Shown: positions 50,580 through 58,312 of the stretch, one piece after another | Layout of the letters: the number at the start of each line of letters is the position of its first letter | Position numbering within the stretch: the stretch's first letter is position 1 | NCBI RefSeq assembly: GCF_046054165.1 | Contig: NZ_JBFNXK010000002.1 | Location: 62,001-126,000 of the forward strand | From: Celerinatantimonas sp046054165 | GTDB lineage: Bacteria; Pseudomonadota; Gammaproteobacteria; Enterobacterales; Celerinatantimonadaceae | Direction of reading: 5' to 3' | DNA length: 64,000 bases | The notes under the pieces: model-generated | The model's database searches: none | Seen by the model: the letters and a program-made list of their open reading frames with translations, nothing else | Told to the model about the DNA's origin: nothing | Made by a program: the position numbers and the translations under genes

Positions 50580-52403
50580 TTAATTCTCCAAACCGTCGGC
50601 CAGACCGTTGCCGGAAATTTTGCCAATAAGCAGGGTGCCACCCCATGCCAGCAAGGCAATCATCAGCACGACCGCATTGGCAGCTTGATCATAGTTGTAA
50701 TCGATAAGGCGTAGTGAATAGGTGGTCAGTACATCGGTGGCCGGAATGGCCAACACAATGAATAAACTCACCCCTTTAATCCCGGAGATAAACGGCAGTA
50801 AAATGCCGGTCATCAGAGGACCTATCTGGATAGGGATCACAATGCGGATCATCCGGGTCAACCAATTAGCCCCGCTAATCCGAGCCGCTTCTTCACTTTC
50901 CTTACCCAATTGAGTCATCGCGACAATTCCGGAACGACTGGCATAAGGCATCTTTTCAGCAATCAGTGCAATCACCAGCAGGATCGGCGTTCCATACAGT
51001 GCCGGAACCGGGCCATGTGCCGTTGCAAACAGCGACAGAAAAGCTGCGGCAAAAGCAATCCCCGGGACCAGATAAGGCATAAACGTCACTTGGCGGATAA
51101 ATGTAGCGACCATTGGGAAAGCACTGCGAGTGACCGCATATCCCACCAGCAAGCCTAAAATACCGGCCGTAATCGACGCAGATCCCACAATGAGCAATGT
51201 ATTCCAAAGCGCTCGCCAAAAGTCCGGCGTTAACAAAATCCCCGAGTGTATCGCCACCGTTTGGAGGTGATGGCCAATCCAATAATCGAAGGTAAAGTTT
51301 GCGGCATTAAAACGGCCCGGCAAAATCATGATGGTCGATAGGAACAGCGTTATCAGCGGGATCACCACTCCGACACTAATGAATCCGGCAGGAAGCAGTG
51401 CCGCCACATAACGCCAGCGGCCTAAAGGTTGATGTCGGTTTAGACTCCCTTTTCCCCCAACGGTGATAAAACGTTTCGATTCTCGCATCAGCTTCAGATC
51501 AAGCAGCAATGTGATCACCCCCATCAGCATAATCACCACTGCGATCACCGCAGCCACACCGTTCTGACGAGAGTCCAGAGCCCGATAAAGTTGAGTCGAG
51601 AGGGTATTAAAATGAACCGGTAATCCCAGAATATACGGAATGGCAAACTCACCGATGCAATCCGCAAAAATAAGCAGTGAAGCCGACATCAATGCCGGGC
51701 GCATCAGTGGCAAAATCACCCGCATCGTAATCGTAAATCGAGAAGCCCCCAGCACTCGAGCGCAATCCTCCAGCTGGCTATCAAAGCGTTTTAGTGCATT
51801 GCCGACGATTAAAAACACCAGCGGCGTAAAGTGCAGGATTAAGATGATCACCAGAGGCAAGTAGCCATAAGCTAACCAGTTGGGCGTTTCGATCCCAAAT
51901 CCGGAGAGCCAACTGGGCTGTCCCCCGACCAATGAGTTTTTAAATATCGTTTTCCAGGCCAGCGCAAAGGTCCATGAAGGCAGCATAAACGGTACCACCA
52001 GCGCACTGACAAACCATTTGCGGCCAGCAATATTGGTTCGATTGACTAGCCAGGCCAAACTAACCCCGAGGACTAATGTTCCGCAGACCGTCGCCAGCGC
52101 AACCGCCAGCGTATTCATCAGAGGCGTCCACAGCAATAGCTGCGACATCCGGGAGATTAACGTACGCCCCAGATAATACCCGGTCCAGCTTCCAGTATCG
52201 GCCTGGGTCCGCAAAGCATCGCCACTGTGCACAATGACCGCATCAGATAAAATGGAAATGACAGGTGCTAAGATCAGATAGGCGAACAGCAATACTAATA
52301 AGAAGCCCAATAAATTGGCAGGCTCATAGCGCATTCTTGCAAGCGTGTGCTTCAGCCGACTCCATTTACCCGCTTTCGGGGGATAGGTTAAGAATGTCTG
52401 CAA
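50580..52403 (-). CDS. ABC transporter permease, fused two-domain (AfuB/FbpB type)
   Basis: A 607-residue inner-membrane protein made of two binding-protein-dependent permease domains in one chain, about 20-305 and 345-600. Each has its EAA coupling loop: first DCARVLGASRFTITMRVILPLMRP near 215-240, second EEAARISGANWLTRMIRIVIPIQIGP near 505-530. About twelve hydrophobic segments are seen. Such fused permeases occur in the FbpB, ThiP and AfuB group. It opens the minus-strand operon permease-ATPase-binding protein-fused phosphatase-LacI, behind a perfect 16-bp palindrome. The TTG at 52403 has AGGA upstream. Confidence 0.92.
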   Translation of the reverse strand: MQTFLTYPPKAGKWSRLKHTLARMRYEPANLLGFLLVLLFAYLILAPVISILSDAVIVHSGDALRTQADTGSWTGYYLGRTLISRMSQLLLWTPLMNTLAVALATVCGTLVLGVSLAWLVNRTNIAGRKWFVSALVVPFMLPSWTFALAWKTIFKNSLVGGQPSWLSGFGIETPNWLAYGYLPLVIILILHFTPLVFLIVGNALKRFDSQLEDCARVLGASRFTITMRVILPLMRPALMSASLLIFADCIGEFAIPYILGLPVHFNTLSTQLYRALDSRQNGVAAVIAVVIMLMGVITLLLDLKLMRESKRFITVGGKGSLNRHQPLGRWRYVAALLPAGFISVGVVIPLITLFLSTIMILPGRFNAANFTFDYWIGHHLQTVAIHSGILLTPDFWRALWNTLLIVGSASITAGILGLLVGYAVTRSAFPMVATFIRQVTFMPYLVPGIAFAAAFLSLFATAHGPVPALYGTPILLVIALIAEKMPYASRSGIVAMTQLGKESEEAARISGANWLTRMIRIVIPIQIGPLMTGILLPFISGIKGVSLFIVLAIPATDVLTTYSLRLIDYNYDQAANAVVLMIALLAWGGTLLIGKISGNGLADGLEN

Positions 52404-52851
52404 AATCGCGTCCTGTGTTCATGATCTAAATTGATTTGATGGACGCATCATAAGAGCCGTTTATGACATTCATATTTCAGATTGCACATATGTGCAAAAA
52501 TATTTTATGACATTTTTTTAAACCCAATTAACTGATAAAACACATGATTAAATCCAAATGAGCATAAATGGACCTTTCTCAAGTTTAATGAATACTGACA
52601 GTCGCCTTTGATACTCTAAAGCACGCCCAGCTAGTATTGATATTTAACTCATTTTAGATATTGATACATATATGCCTCATTGCCAAGAGCCACGTGATCG
52701 GAATTTCACTCAAATAATTGAGGTATCAATGAGTTATAGAAAAATAGATTGGAGTCATAACATTGCCGGAACGTCAGGCTCTGACGATTGGCGTTTACCC
52801 CTAACTGCATAACTCATATTTATATATCGATTAATTCAGGTAAAATGAATC
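52404..52851. other. Regulatory region upstream of the ABC/phosphatase operon
   Basis: About 450 bases between the divergent ABC operon and the small plus-strand genes. The first 100 bases next to the permease hold the palindrome at 52482-52497. The rest is AT-rich and shows no gene or hairpin I can name. Confidence 0.5.
52482..52497. promoter_or_regulatory. Perfect 16-bp palindrome, candidate LacI-family operator
   Basis: TTGCACATATGTGCAA is a perfect dyad 78 bases upstream of the permease start, where the LacI-type regulator encoded at the end of the operon could bind. LacI-family operators usually have a central CG, whereas this one has a central AT, so the assignment is only likely by position. 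Confidence 0.5.
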
Positions 52852-53148
52852 ATGCTACAAGCACTAAAATTATTATGGACTCTTACGGGTACTGTTTATG
52901 GGCAAATTTCAGGAATGAAAGATGCTGAAAGAGCCTATGAAGGAATTGTACCATTAGCGAAAAAGGCCCTCCAAAATGGAGCAAGTTTTAATGATCCAGA
53001 CATTCAGCGAGCCATCCAAGAATTGGAAACATTGCCTCCTTTTGGAGCAAGACGAAACAATTTTCGCAAAGAATATCTCAAAAATAAAAGCGATTTTCTC
53101 TCTTTACCAGATGATCCTAGACAGTTAAATATTGGAGTGTGGTGGTGA
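52852..53148 (+). CDS. Unknown 98-residue protein
   Basis: Not a family I recognise. The 98 residues begin MLQALKLLWTLTGTVYGQIS, hydrophobic enough for a short membrane anchor or signal segment, then a helical polar part (KDAERAYEGIVPLAKKALQNG, DPDIQRAIQELETLPP) and an R/K-rich middle, ending in two tryptophans. It overlaps the start region of the next gene, so the two are read together. The pair is more AT-rich than its neighbours and is followed by its own terminator, which suggests a small transferred unit. The ATG at 52852 has CAGGTAA upstream. Confidence 0.6.
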   Translation: MLQALKLLWTLTGTVYGQISGMKDAERAYEGIVPLAKKALQNGASFNDPDIQRAIQELETLPPFGARRNNFRKEYLKNKSDFLSLPDDPRQLNIGVWW

Positions 53149-53534
53149 TAAAACCTCGTAACATACGAATAGTTCTATGGGTAATTATAGTATTACTCAT
53201 GATCAGTATTTCAATTTCATTTAATGAAATAAGAAACACTTTTTCATGGAAGGATGTATATTCAACAATATCTGATATTCTTATATTGTTAACGCTATAT
53301 TCATATGGATATGAAAAACATTTATTCTCGCCTAGTATTCTGATTTTAATTGCCATTAATTATGTTATTGATTCCATATTAGGTTTATATTTAAATATAA
53401 CTAAAAATATATTTACAAATATGGAATTATTTACATTTATTGGAACATATATTATATGCGTTCCTTTAGTCTGTATTTTTATCAAAAAATATCATGATTA
53501 TTTAACATCTAAGTCAATTAAAACTACTATCTAA
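53145..53534 (+). CDS. Unknown membrane protein, about 129 residues
   Basis: A hydrophobic protein with four likely membrane helices (about 8-27, 40-56, 65-88 and 98-118) and a lysine-rich end (KKYHDYLTSKSIKTTI). No family recognised. Three GTG codons in a row mark the start; the third (53145) has GGAG seven bases upstream, and a start at 53139 would add two residues. It overlaps the stop of the preceding gene by four bases. Codon use is strongly A/T-ending (ATA, TTA), unlike most of the window, which supports recent gain. Immunity or holin-like roles are possible but unsupported. Confidence 0.6.
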   Translation: MIKPRNIRIVLWVIIVLLMISISISFNEIRNTFSWKDVYSTISDILILLTLYSYGYEKHLFSPSILILIAINYVIDSILGLYLNITKNIFTNMELFTFIGTYIICVPLVCIFIKKYHDYLTSKSIKTTI

Positions 53535-53568
53535 ATTAGAAATATCCACCCTCTACATATAATACAAG

Positions 53569-53595
53569 CGTTATCCCATCATAAATGGGATAACG
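53569..53595. terminator. Terminator after the AT-rich gene pair
   Basis: A perfect 11-bp stem (CGTTATCCCAT / ATGGGATAACG) with a five-base loop, 34 bases after the membrane-protein stop. No clear T-run. Confidence 0.6.
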
Positions 53596-53695
53596 TAGAC
53601 CCATTCAAATTATAATGGTCTCTTGCGAGCATAAGTACCAGCAATACTAAAGATAAACATCGATGGGTTCATTAAAGCTATCGACGCCAATCAAG

Positions 53696-54874
53696 TCATA
53701 AGTGATGTAATGTCACAAATTCTGTTAAATCAGATCGTAAAATAAACTCCAGCTCCGCTTTATTTTCAACGCACGTCTCGGTGAATAGAAATCCAAAAAC
53801 AGGATATTGGGTATGATCGATCCGCCGCAGTTCCAGAGGATGTTCAAAACGACTCAGCAATTTTTCATAATCAAATGCCGCTATAGCCGCACCATCAATA
53901 CCGGTTGAATTATCCAGCACGATGATGCTGTACAACTTACCGGCTTTATCTTGCAGAAGGCTCTCCCAATCCGGTCGCTGCTGTGAAAAATAGTAAAGGT
54001 AGGGATTAAAACCATAAGCCAGATGGGTCACATCCGCAGTTGTACACCATCCACCGAAGCGCATGGGGTTGACCTCTATCGGCATTAGCCCCCATTGTTC
54101 ACTCCGCCTCAGCTCGACATGCATCGGGAAATTGCGCACCTGTGTGAACGCATTAATCTGATTTAAGAATTCCGTAAAAGGCTGCCGATAACGCTCAATG
54201 ATCGCTTTTGATGTCACATACACCCGATCACTGACATCACTATCCGACGCAAACAAATGTTGAAACATCCCGACAATAACGGCCTCGCCGTTCGCATCAA
54301 AATAAGCATCAATGGCAAACTCTTCACCTTCAATACATTGTTCAATGATCCAGATACTCTCATTGACTACTTCGGCAGGATATAGCTGCTGACTTTGAGA
54401 ACTTTCAGCTTGAATAGCAGCTTTTACAGCATTCCAATCGGCAGCCTTCGACACTTTATGAACCCCCAAGCTAAAAAAGCCAACCGCGGGTTTGATCATA
54501 AATGGCATCGGCAGAGCCTCGATATCCAGCTGCTCTAATTCAGCCAACGTGATCGCCTTAAAATAAAAGTCTGGGTACATCGGTTGTAATAATGACCGAA
54601 ATTTAACTTTGTTTTTAAATCGTTCGATTTGCTGCGGCAGAGAGGTCGCCGTTAAGTGCTCTGCGATCCATCCGATGGAATTCTCAGAAATCGTATAAAT
54701 CAGCTCTGGCTCAGGGGCCGTAGCCCGAGAAATGGCCTGTTCTTCACTGATCCTATTTAATGATTCCGGGAGTTTAAAGGCGTCTAATGCTGCCGTGTCC
54801 ACCACGGCCAACGAGTTCTTTTGCAGCGTATCGATTAAAAAATCAGAAACATAGGGTTGATCTAAGAAAATCAT
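53696..54874 (-). CDS. ATP-grasp domain protein
   Basis: A 392-residue protein with an ATP-grasp fold. Residues about 80-160 hold the ATP-binding lysine strands (FKNKVKFRSLL and PMPFMIKPAVGFFSLGV), 205-235 the acidic EGEEFAIDAYFDANGE strand, and MPIEVNPMRFGG near 265 supplies the Glu and Asn that bind magnesium. Such enzymes join a carboxylate to an amine via acyl phosphate (carboxylate-amine ligases). It is a stand-alone gene divergent from a MocR-type regulator across a perfect palindrome, so a pathway using amino acids or amines is plausible. The exact substrate is unknown. The ATG at 54874 has AAGGAT upstream. Confidence 0.82.
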   Translation of the reverse strand: MIFLDQPYVSDFLIDTLQKNSLAVVDTAALDAFKLPESLNRISEEQAISRATAPEPELIYTISENSIGWIAEHLTATSLPQQIERFKNKVKFRSLLQPMYPDFYFKAITLAELEQLDIEALPMPFMIKPAVGFFSLGVHKVSKAADWNAVKAAIQAESSQSQQLYPAEVVNESIWIIEQCIEGEEFAIDAYFDANGEAVIVGMFQHLFASDSDVSDRVYVTSKAIIERYRQPFTEFLNQINAFTQVRNFPMHVELRRSEQWGLMPIEVNPMRFGGWCTTADVTHLAYGFNPYLYYFSQQRPDWESLLQDKAGKLYSIIVLDNSTGIDGAAIAAFDYEKLLSRFEHPLELRRIDHTQYPVFGFLFTETCVENKAELEFILRSDLTEFVTLHHL

Positions 54875-54935
54875 TTACCAGTATCCTTACCATGATAGAA
54901 GAGAGCATATTCAGTACTAGAAGTATTTGAACTAT

Positions 54936-54955
54936 AAATTGTATCGATACAATTT
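54936..54955. promoter_or_regulatory. Perfect 20-bp palindrome between ATP-grasp gene and mocR
   Basis: AAATTGTATCGATACAATTT is fully symmetric and lies in the 165-base spacer of the divergent pair, about 62 bases from the ATP-grasp start and 85 from the MocR start. GntR-type helix-turn-helix dimers bind such dyads, so it is a candidate operator serving both genes. Confidence 0.65.
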
Positions 54956-55039
54956 TAAAAAATAACGGTTTTATATTCCTTATCGCTATTTTTTATGCTA
55001 TCAACAGATTTAAATAAGCACAAAAGGTTTATTGTCACC

Positions 55040-56431
55040 ATGACAATTTCAAGAATAGAGGTTGAAAAACATTCACCCCAAGCGCTTTATAAACAGATCG
55101 CTGATCAATTGGCTCAGCAGATCGAACAGGGATTACTGCATCCTAATGAGAAATTGCCGACCCACCGGGCTCTGGCTGACATCTTGCGGGTGACCGTCGG
55201 AACGATCACCCGAGCCTATGCTGAAGCAGAACGACGAGGGTTAATCGAAGCCCGAGTTGGGGCCGGGACTTATGTCGTCGATAAACAAAAAGGCTACTGG
55301 GAATTTGAATACACGACTGGCGATCCTCAACAGGAGTGCCATTTTGGCTATAACATGCCACCACTGATAGACCAGAGCGATTATTTCAAAAAAGCCATGC
55401 AGGCTTTATCCGATACAACATTTTCGCTGGATCAATTTTTAACCTACCAACAACCGGTCGGCATTGAATCGCACCGCCGAATTGTTGCGCAATGGCTCCA
55501 GCAACAGGGGCGAGCAATCCAACCCGAACGAATGTTATTTACATCTGGAGTACAACACGGCATTCAGATGGTACTGGATACCTTCACTGATGTAGGCGAT
55601 ACCATCCTGACCGAAAAGCTCACCTATCCGGGACTCTTCAGTTTGGCCAGACATAAAAAATTGACACTCCGAGGCGTTGAAATGGACGATGATGGGATCC
55701 TTCCCGAATCGCTCGATGCGGCATGCCAGCACTATCATCCCCGATTGATCTATTTAATTCCCACGCTCCAAAATCCAACGACGGCCATCATGCCTCGCTC
55801 CAGACGACTCGAGGTGATTGCGATCTGTAAAAAACACGATGTATTAATTATCGAAGATGATGTCAGTGGATTACTGCCCGATCATCCCCCCGAACCATTC
55901 CTCAATCTGGCTCCGGAACAAGTGATCCATCTGGGGGCATTTTCTAAATGCTGTGCACCGGGGTTACGGGTTGGTTATATCCAATCCCCCGCCCGGCTCT
56001 ATGCTCGTTTGGAAATCGCCTTAAAAAATCACAGTTGGATGATGAGCCCGTTGCTATCTGCGCTGGTCTGTGAACTGATTTGTTCAGGAAGTATGGATCA
56101 GATCGTCGCAAATATCCGCCACGAGATCGCAAAGCGCTCTCAGATGGTTCTCGATACACTCCAACCATTTACACCCCATTATCATCCCAATGGACTGCAT
56201 TTCTGGTTGCCACTTCCCGACAGCTGGCGCTTAAGTGATTTTGTACAAGCGGCTCAAGAGCAAAATGTCATCGTCTCCTCGGCGGAGAATTTCACACTCC
56301 CCGCAGGCCATGTGCTCCCGGCGATCCGGATCTCTATCGGGTCAGTGAATGATCCAGAACAGATGCTTAGCGGCATCCGTTGTTTAAAACAGTTGCTAAG
56401 CACCCCCCCAATCGGCGATTTCAATGTATAA
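55040..56431 (+). CDS. MocR/GntR-family regulator with aminotransferase domain
   Basis: A protein of about 463 residues. An N-terminal GntR winged helix (ALYKQIADQLAQQIEQG, LPTHRALADILRVTVGTITRAY, residues about 10-70) is joined to a fold type I aminotransferase domain. PLP-site residues are visible: NPTTAIMP near 250, IIEDDVSGLL near 280 and the Schiff-base lysine in LGAFSKCCAPGLRVGYI near 308. MocR proteins sense PLP with an amino compound and often control a divergent neighbour, here the ATP-grasp gene. I favour the ATG at 55040; the frame is open from 54995, where translation would add 15 residues. Confidence 0.9.
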   Translation: MTISRIEVEKHSPQALYKQIADQLAQQIEQGLLHPNEKLPTHRALADILRVTVGTITRAYAEAERRGLIEARVGAGTYVVDKQKGYWEFEYTTGDPQQECHFGYNMPPLIDQSDYFKKAMQALSDTTFSLDQFLTYQQPVGIESHRRIVAQWLQQQGRAIQPERMLFTSGVQHGIQMVLDTFTDVGDTILTEKLTYPGLFSLARHKKLTLRGVEMDDDGILPESLDAACQHYHPRLIYLIPTLQNPTTAIMPRSRRLEVIAICKKHDVLIIEDDVSGLLPDHPPEPFLNLAPEQVIHLGAFSKCCAPGLRVGYIQSPARLYARLEIALKNHSWMMSPLLSALVCELICSGSMDQIVANIRHEIAKRSQMVLDTLQPFTPHYHPNGLHFWLPLPDSWRLSDFVQAAQEQNVIVSSAENFTLPAGHVLPAIRISIGSVNDPEQMLSGIRCLKQLLSTPPIGDFNV

Positions 56432-56517
56432 CGAATATCCGAAACCCACCGGTGAATATGATTGACCAAGAGCCATCCAGCTACATGGTCCTACATTTGA
56501 ACATGAATTTGAATGTG

Positions 56518-57258
56518 TAATGCCGGGATTAAACCATGCCCGAATATTCACTGTATCCACACCCCCCGGATTCCATTGCATTCCATCCGGGCTACAGGGT
56601 CCTACATTTGAACATGAATTTGAATGTGTAGCCCGGCAGCAGCAACGCGTATGCCGGGATAAAAGCATGCCCGAATATTCACTGTTTACCCACCTCCCCG
56701 GATTCCATGACATTGCATCCGGGCTACGTGGTCTTGAATGTGGATGTGTAGCCTGGCAGTAACAACGCGAATGCCGGGATTAAACCATGCCCGAATATTC
56801 ACTGTATCCATCACCCCCCGGATTCCATTGCATTGCATCCGGGCTACAGGGTCATGAACGTGGATGTGTAGCCCGGCAGCAGCAACACGGATGCCGGGAT
56901 AAAAGCATGCCCAAATATCCACCGTTTACTCCCCCCCCGGATTCCATGACATTCCATCCGGGCTACAGGGTCATGAACGTGAATGTGTAGCCCGGCAGCA
57001 GCGCAGCGAATGCCGGGATTAAAGTATGCCCGAATATTCACTGTTTACCCACCTCCCGGATTCCATGACATTGCATCCGGGCTACGTGGTCTTGAATGTG
57101 GATGTGTAGCCTGGCAGTAACAACGCGAATGCCGGGATTAAAGCATGCCTGAATATTCACCGTTTATCCAACTCCCCGGATTCCATGACATTGCATCCGG
57201 GCTACAGGGTCTTGAATGTGGATGTGTAGCCCGGCAGCAGCGCAGCGAATGCCGGGAA
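56518..57258. repeat. Array 1 of about 120-bp paired REP units (REPIN/BIME type)
   Basis: Six full or nearly full units and a truncated first one. The GTAG heads start at about 56628, 56748, 56868, 56987, 57106 and 57226, and a partial copy at 56518. Each unit has GTAG + CCCGGCA...TGCCGGG, a spacer with AATATTCACTG, then CCCGGAT...ATCCGGG + CTAC in inverse order, and a link with TGAATGTG. Thus each unit is two GTAG-headed hairpins facing each other. It fills the space between the convergent mocR and lysR genes. The repeats are open in several frames but are not coding. Confidence 0.9.
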
Positions 57259-57274
57259 GAGTCGATCCCCGGGA

Positions 57275-58201
57275 TTAATCGGCCACTGACCAAACAGCAG
57301 GATTACCAATAAAGGCCCGCAAAGCATCAAGAAATACAGTGACTCGAGCAGGCGGATGACGTAATGCTCGTAATGCATAAATCCCGGTAGATACAGGGAT
57401 TTTAGCCGACCAAGGTGAAACTATCGGGGTTAACAGCCCAGCCTGAATATCTTCACCGACCACCCAGTCTGGTAAATAAGCCACGCCCACCCCTGCTATT
57501 GCGGCCTGACGCATTCCCTCAAAATCATCACAACCAAATCGAGGGAGCGCCAAACCGTCACCACGACCAGGATGACCTAAAACATCACTCCAGCCGAGCA
57601 AATCAGCACCATGCAATTTATCAATGAGGCGATGTTGTTGCATCTCTTCGAACGTTTCAGGAATCCCTGCGACAGCCAGATAATCCGAACTGGCACATAG
57701 CACCCTCGTTTGCACTGCAATACGACTCCCTATAAGAGTACTATCGTGCAGATCGCCAATTCGGATCACCAAATCCAATCGGTCTGCCACCGGCTCTGCA
57801 AGCCGTTCTGTCAAATCTAGATGAAAACTTAAATCCGGATATTGATGCGCTAACTGCGCCATCACCGGCAGCACATAACGCTTGCCAAAAGTCGGATAAC
57901 AAGCCAATCGCAGCACCCCGGATACATCCCCTTTCATCGAGGCTAATTCCTGTTGTACATCCACCAGCGAATCGAGGATCTCCCGGGCACGAATCAGCAA
58001 CGCTTCACCTGCATCGGTCAAAGTCAGGTGCCGAGTTGAGCGTAAAAAGAGGGGCGTATCCAAATGGGCTTCCAATGCATCGATCTGTCGTCCTATGGAT
58101 GATGGGGAGCGACCTCGTCGGCGTCCGGCTGCGGAGAAGCTACTCTCACGAGCAACATCGACAAACACACCTAAGAATTCTGCGAATTTTTCTGATTGCA
58201 T
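57275..58201 (-). CDS. LysR family transcriptional regulator
   Basis: A 308-residue LysR protein with an N-terminal winged helix (FLGVFVDVARESSFSAAGRRRGRSPSSIGRQIDALE, residues about 8-43, here AAGRR-type recognition helix) and an effector domain with the turn GVGVAYLPDWVVG near 230. Start at the ATG at 58201, where family alignment begins; the open frame continues upstream to 58318 through the promoter region. It is divergent from the aldehyde dehydrogenase operon with about 110 bases between, the usual layout for a LysR activator and its target. Confidence 0.9.
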   Translation of the reverse strand: MQSEKFAEFLGVFVDVARESSFSAAGRRRGRSPSSIGRQIDALEAHLDTPLFLRSTRHLTLTDAGEALLIRAREILDSLVDVQQELASMKGDVSGVLRLACYPTFGKRYVLPVMAQLAHQYPDLSFHLDLTERLAEPVADRLDLVIRIGDLHDSTLIGSRIAVQTRVLCASSDYLAVAGIPETFEEMQQHRLIDKLHGADLLGWSDVLGHPGRGDGLALPRFGCDDFEGMRQAAIAGVGVAYLPDWVVGEDIQAGLLTPIVSPWSAKIPVSTGIYALRALRHPPARVTVFLDALRAFIGNPAVWSVAD

Positions 58202-58312
58202 CTGTGCGTTTCTTGCAAAGCTGTTGTGGGTAGAAGCTATCTTATCAATAAAGTCCTCCAACCTTAAGATACATCCATCGCCAACGAACACGCTTACAAC
58301 GAGGACAAAATC

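Noticed and set aside
48308..52403. Ferric iron ABC transporter
   Set aside because: The proteins belong to the broad FbpABC-like group. The operon carries phosphatases and a LacI regulator, and the binding protein shows no clear tyrosine pair for iron, so an iron role is not favoured, though not excluded.
56520..57041. Several open frames of 65-105 codons in both strands across array 1
   Set aside because: They are translations of the 120-bp repeat (a multiple of three) and carry repeated peptide patterns with no ribosome sites. The underlying hairpin repeats explain the region fully.
56518..57258. CRISPR array
   Set aside because: The whole 120-bp unit is repeated and no unique spacers of constant length separate short repeats. 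The units are paired hairpins, and no cas gene is nearby.
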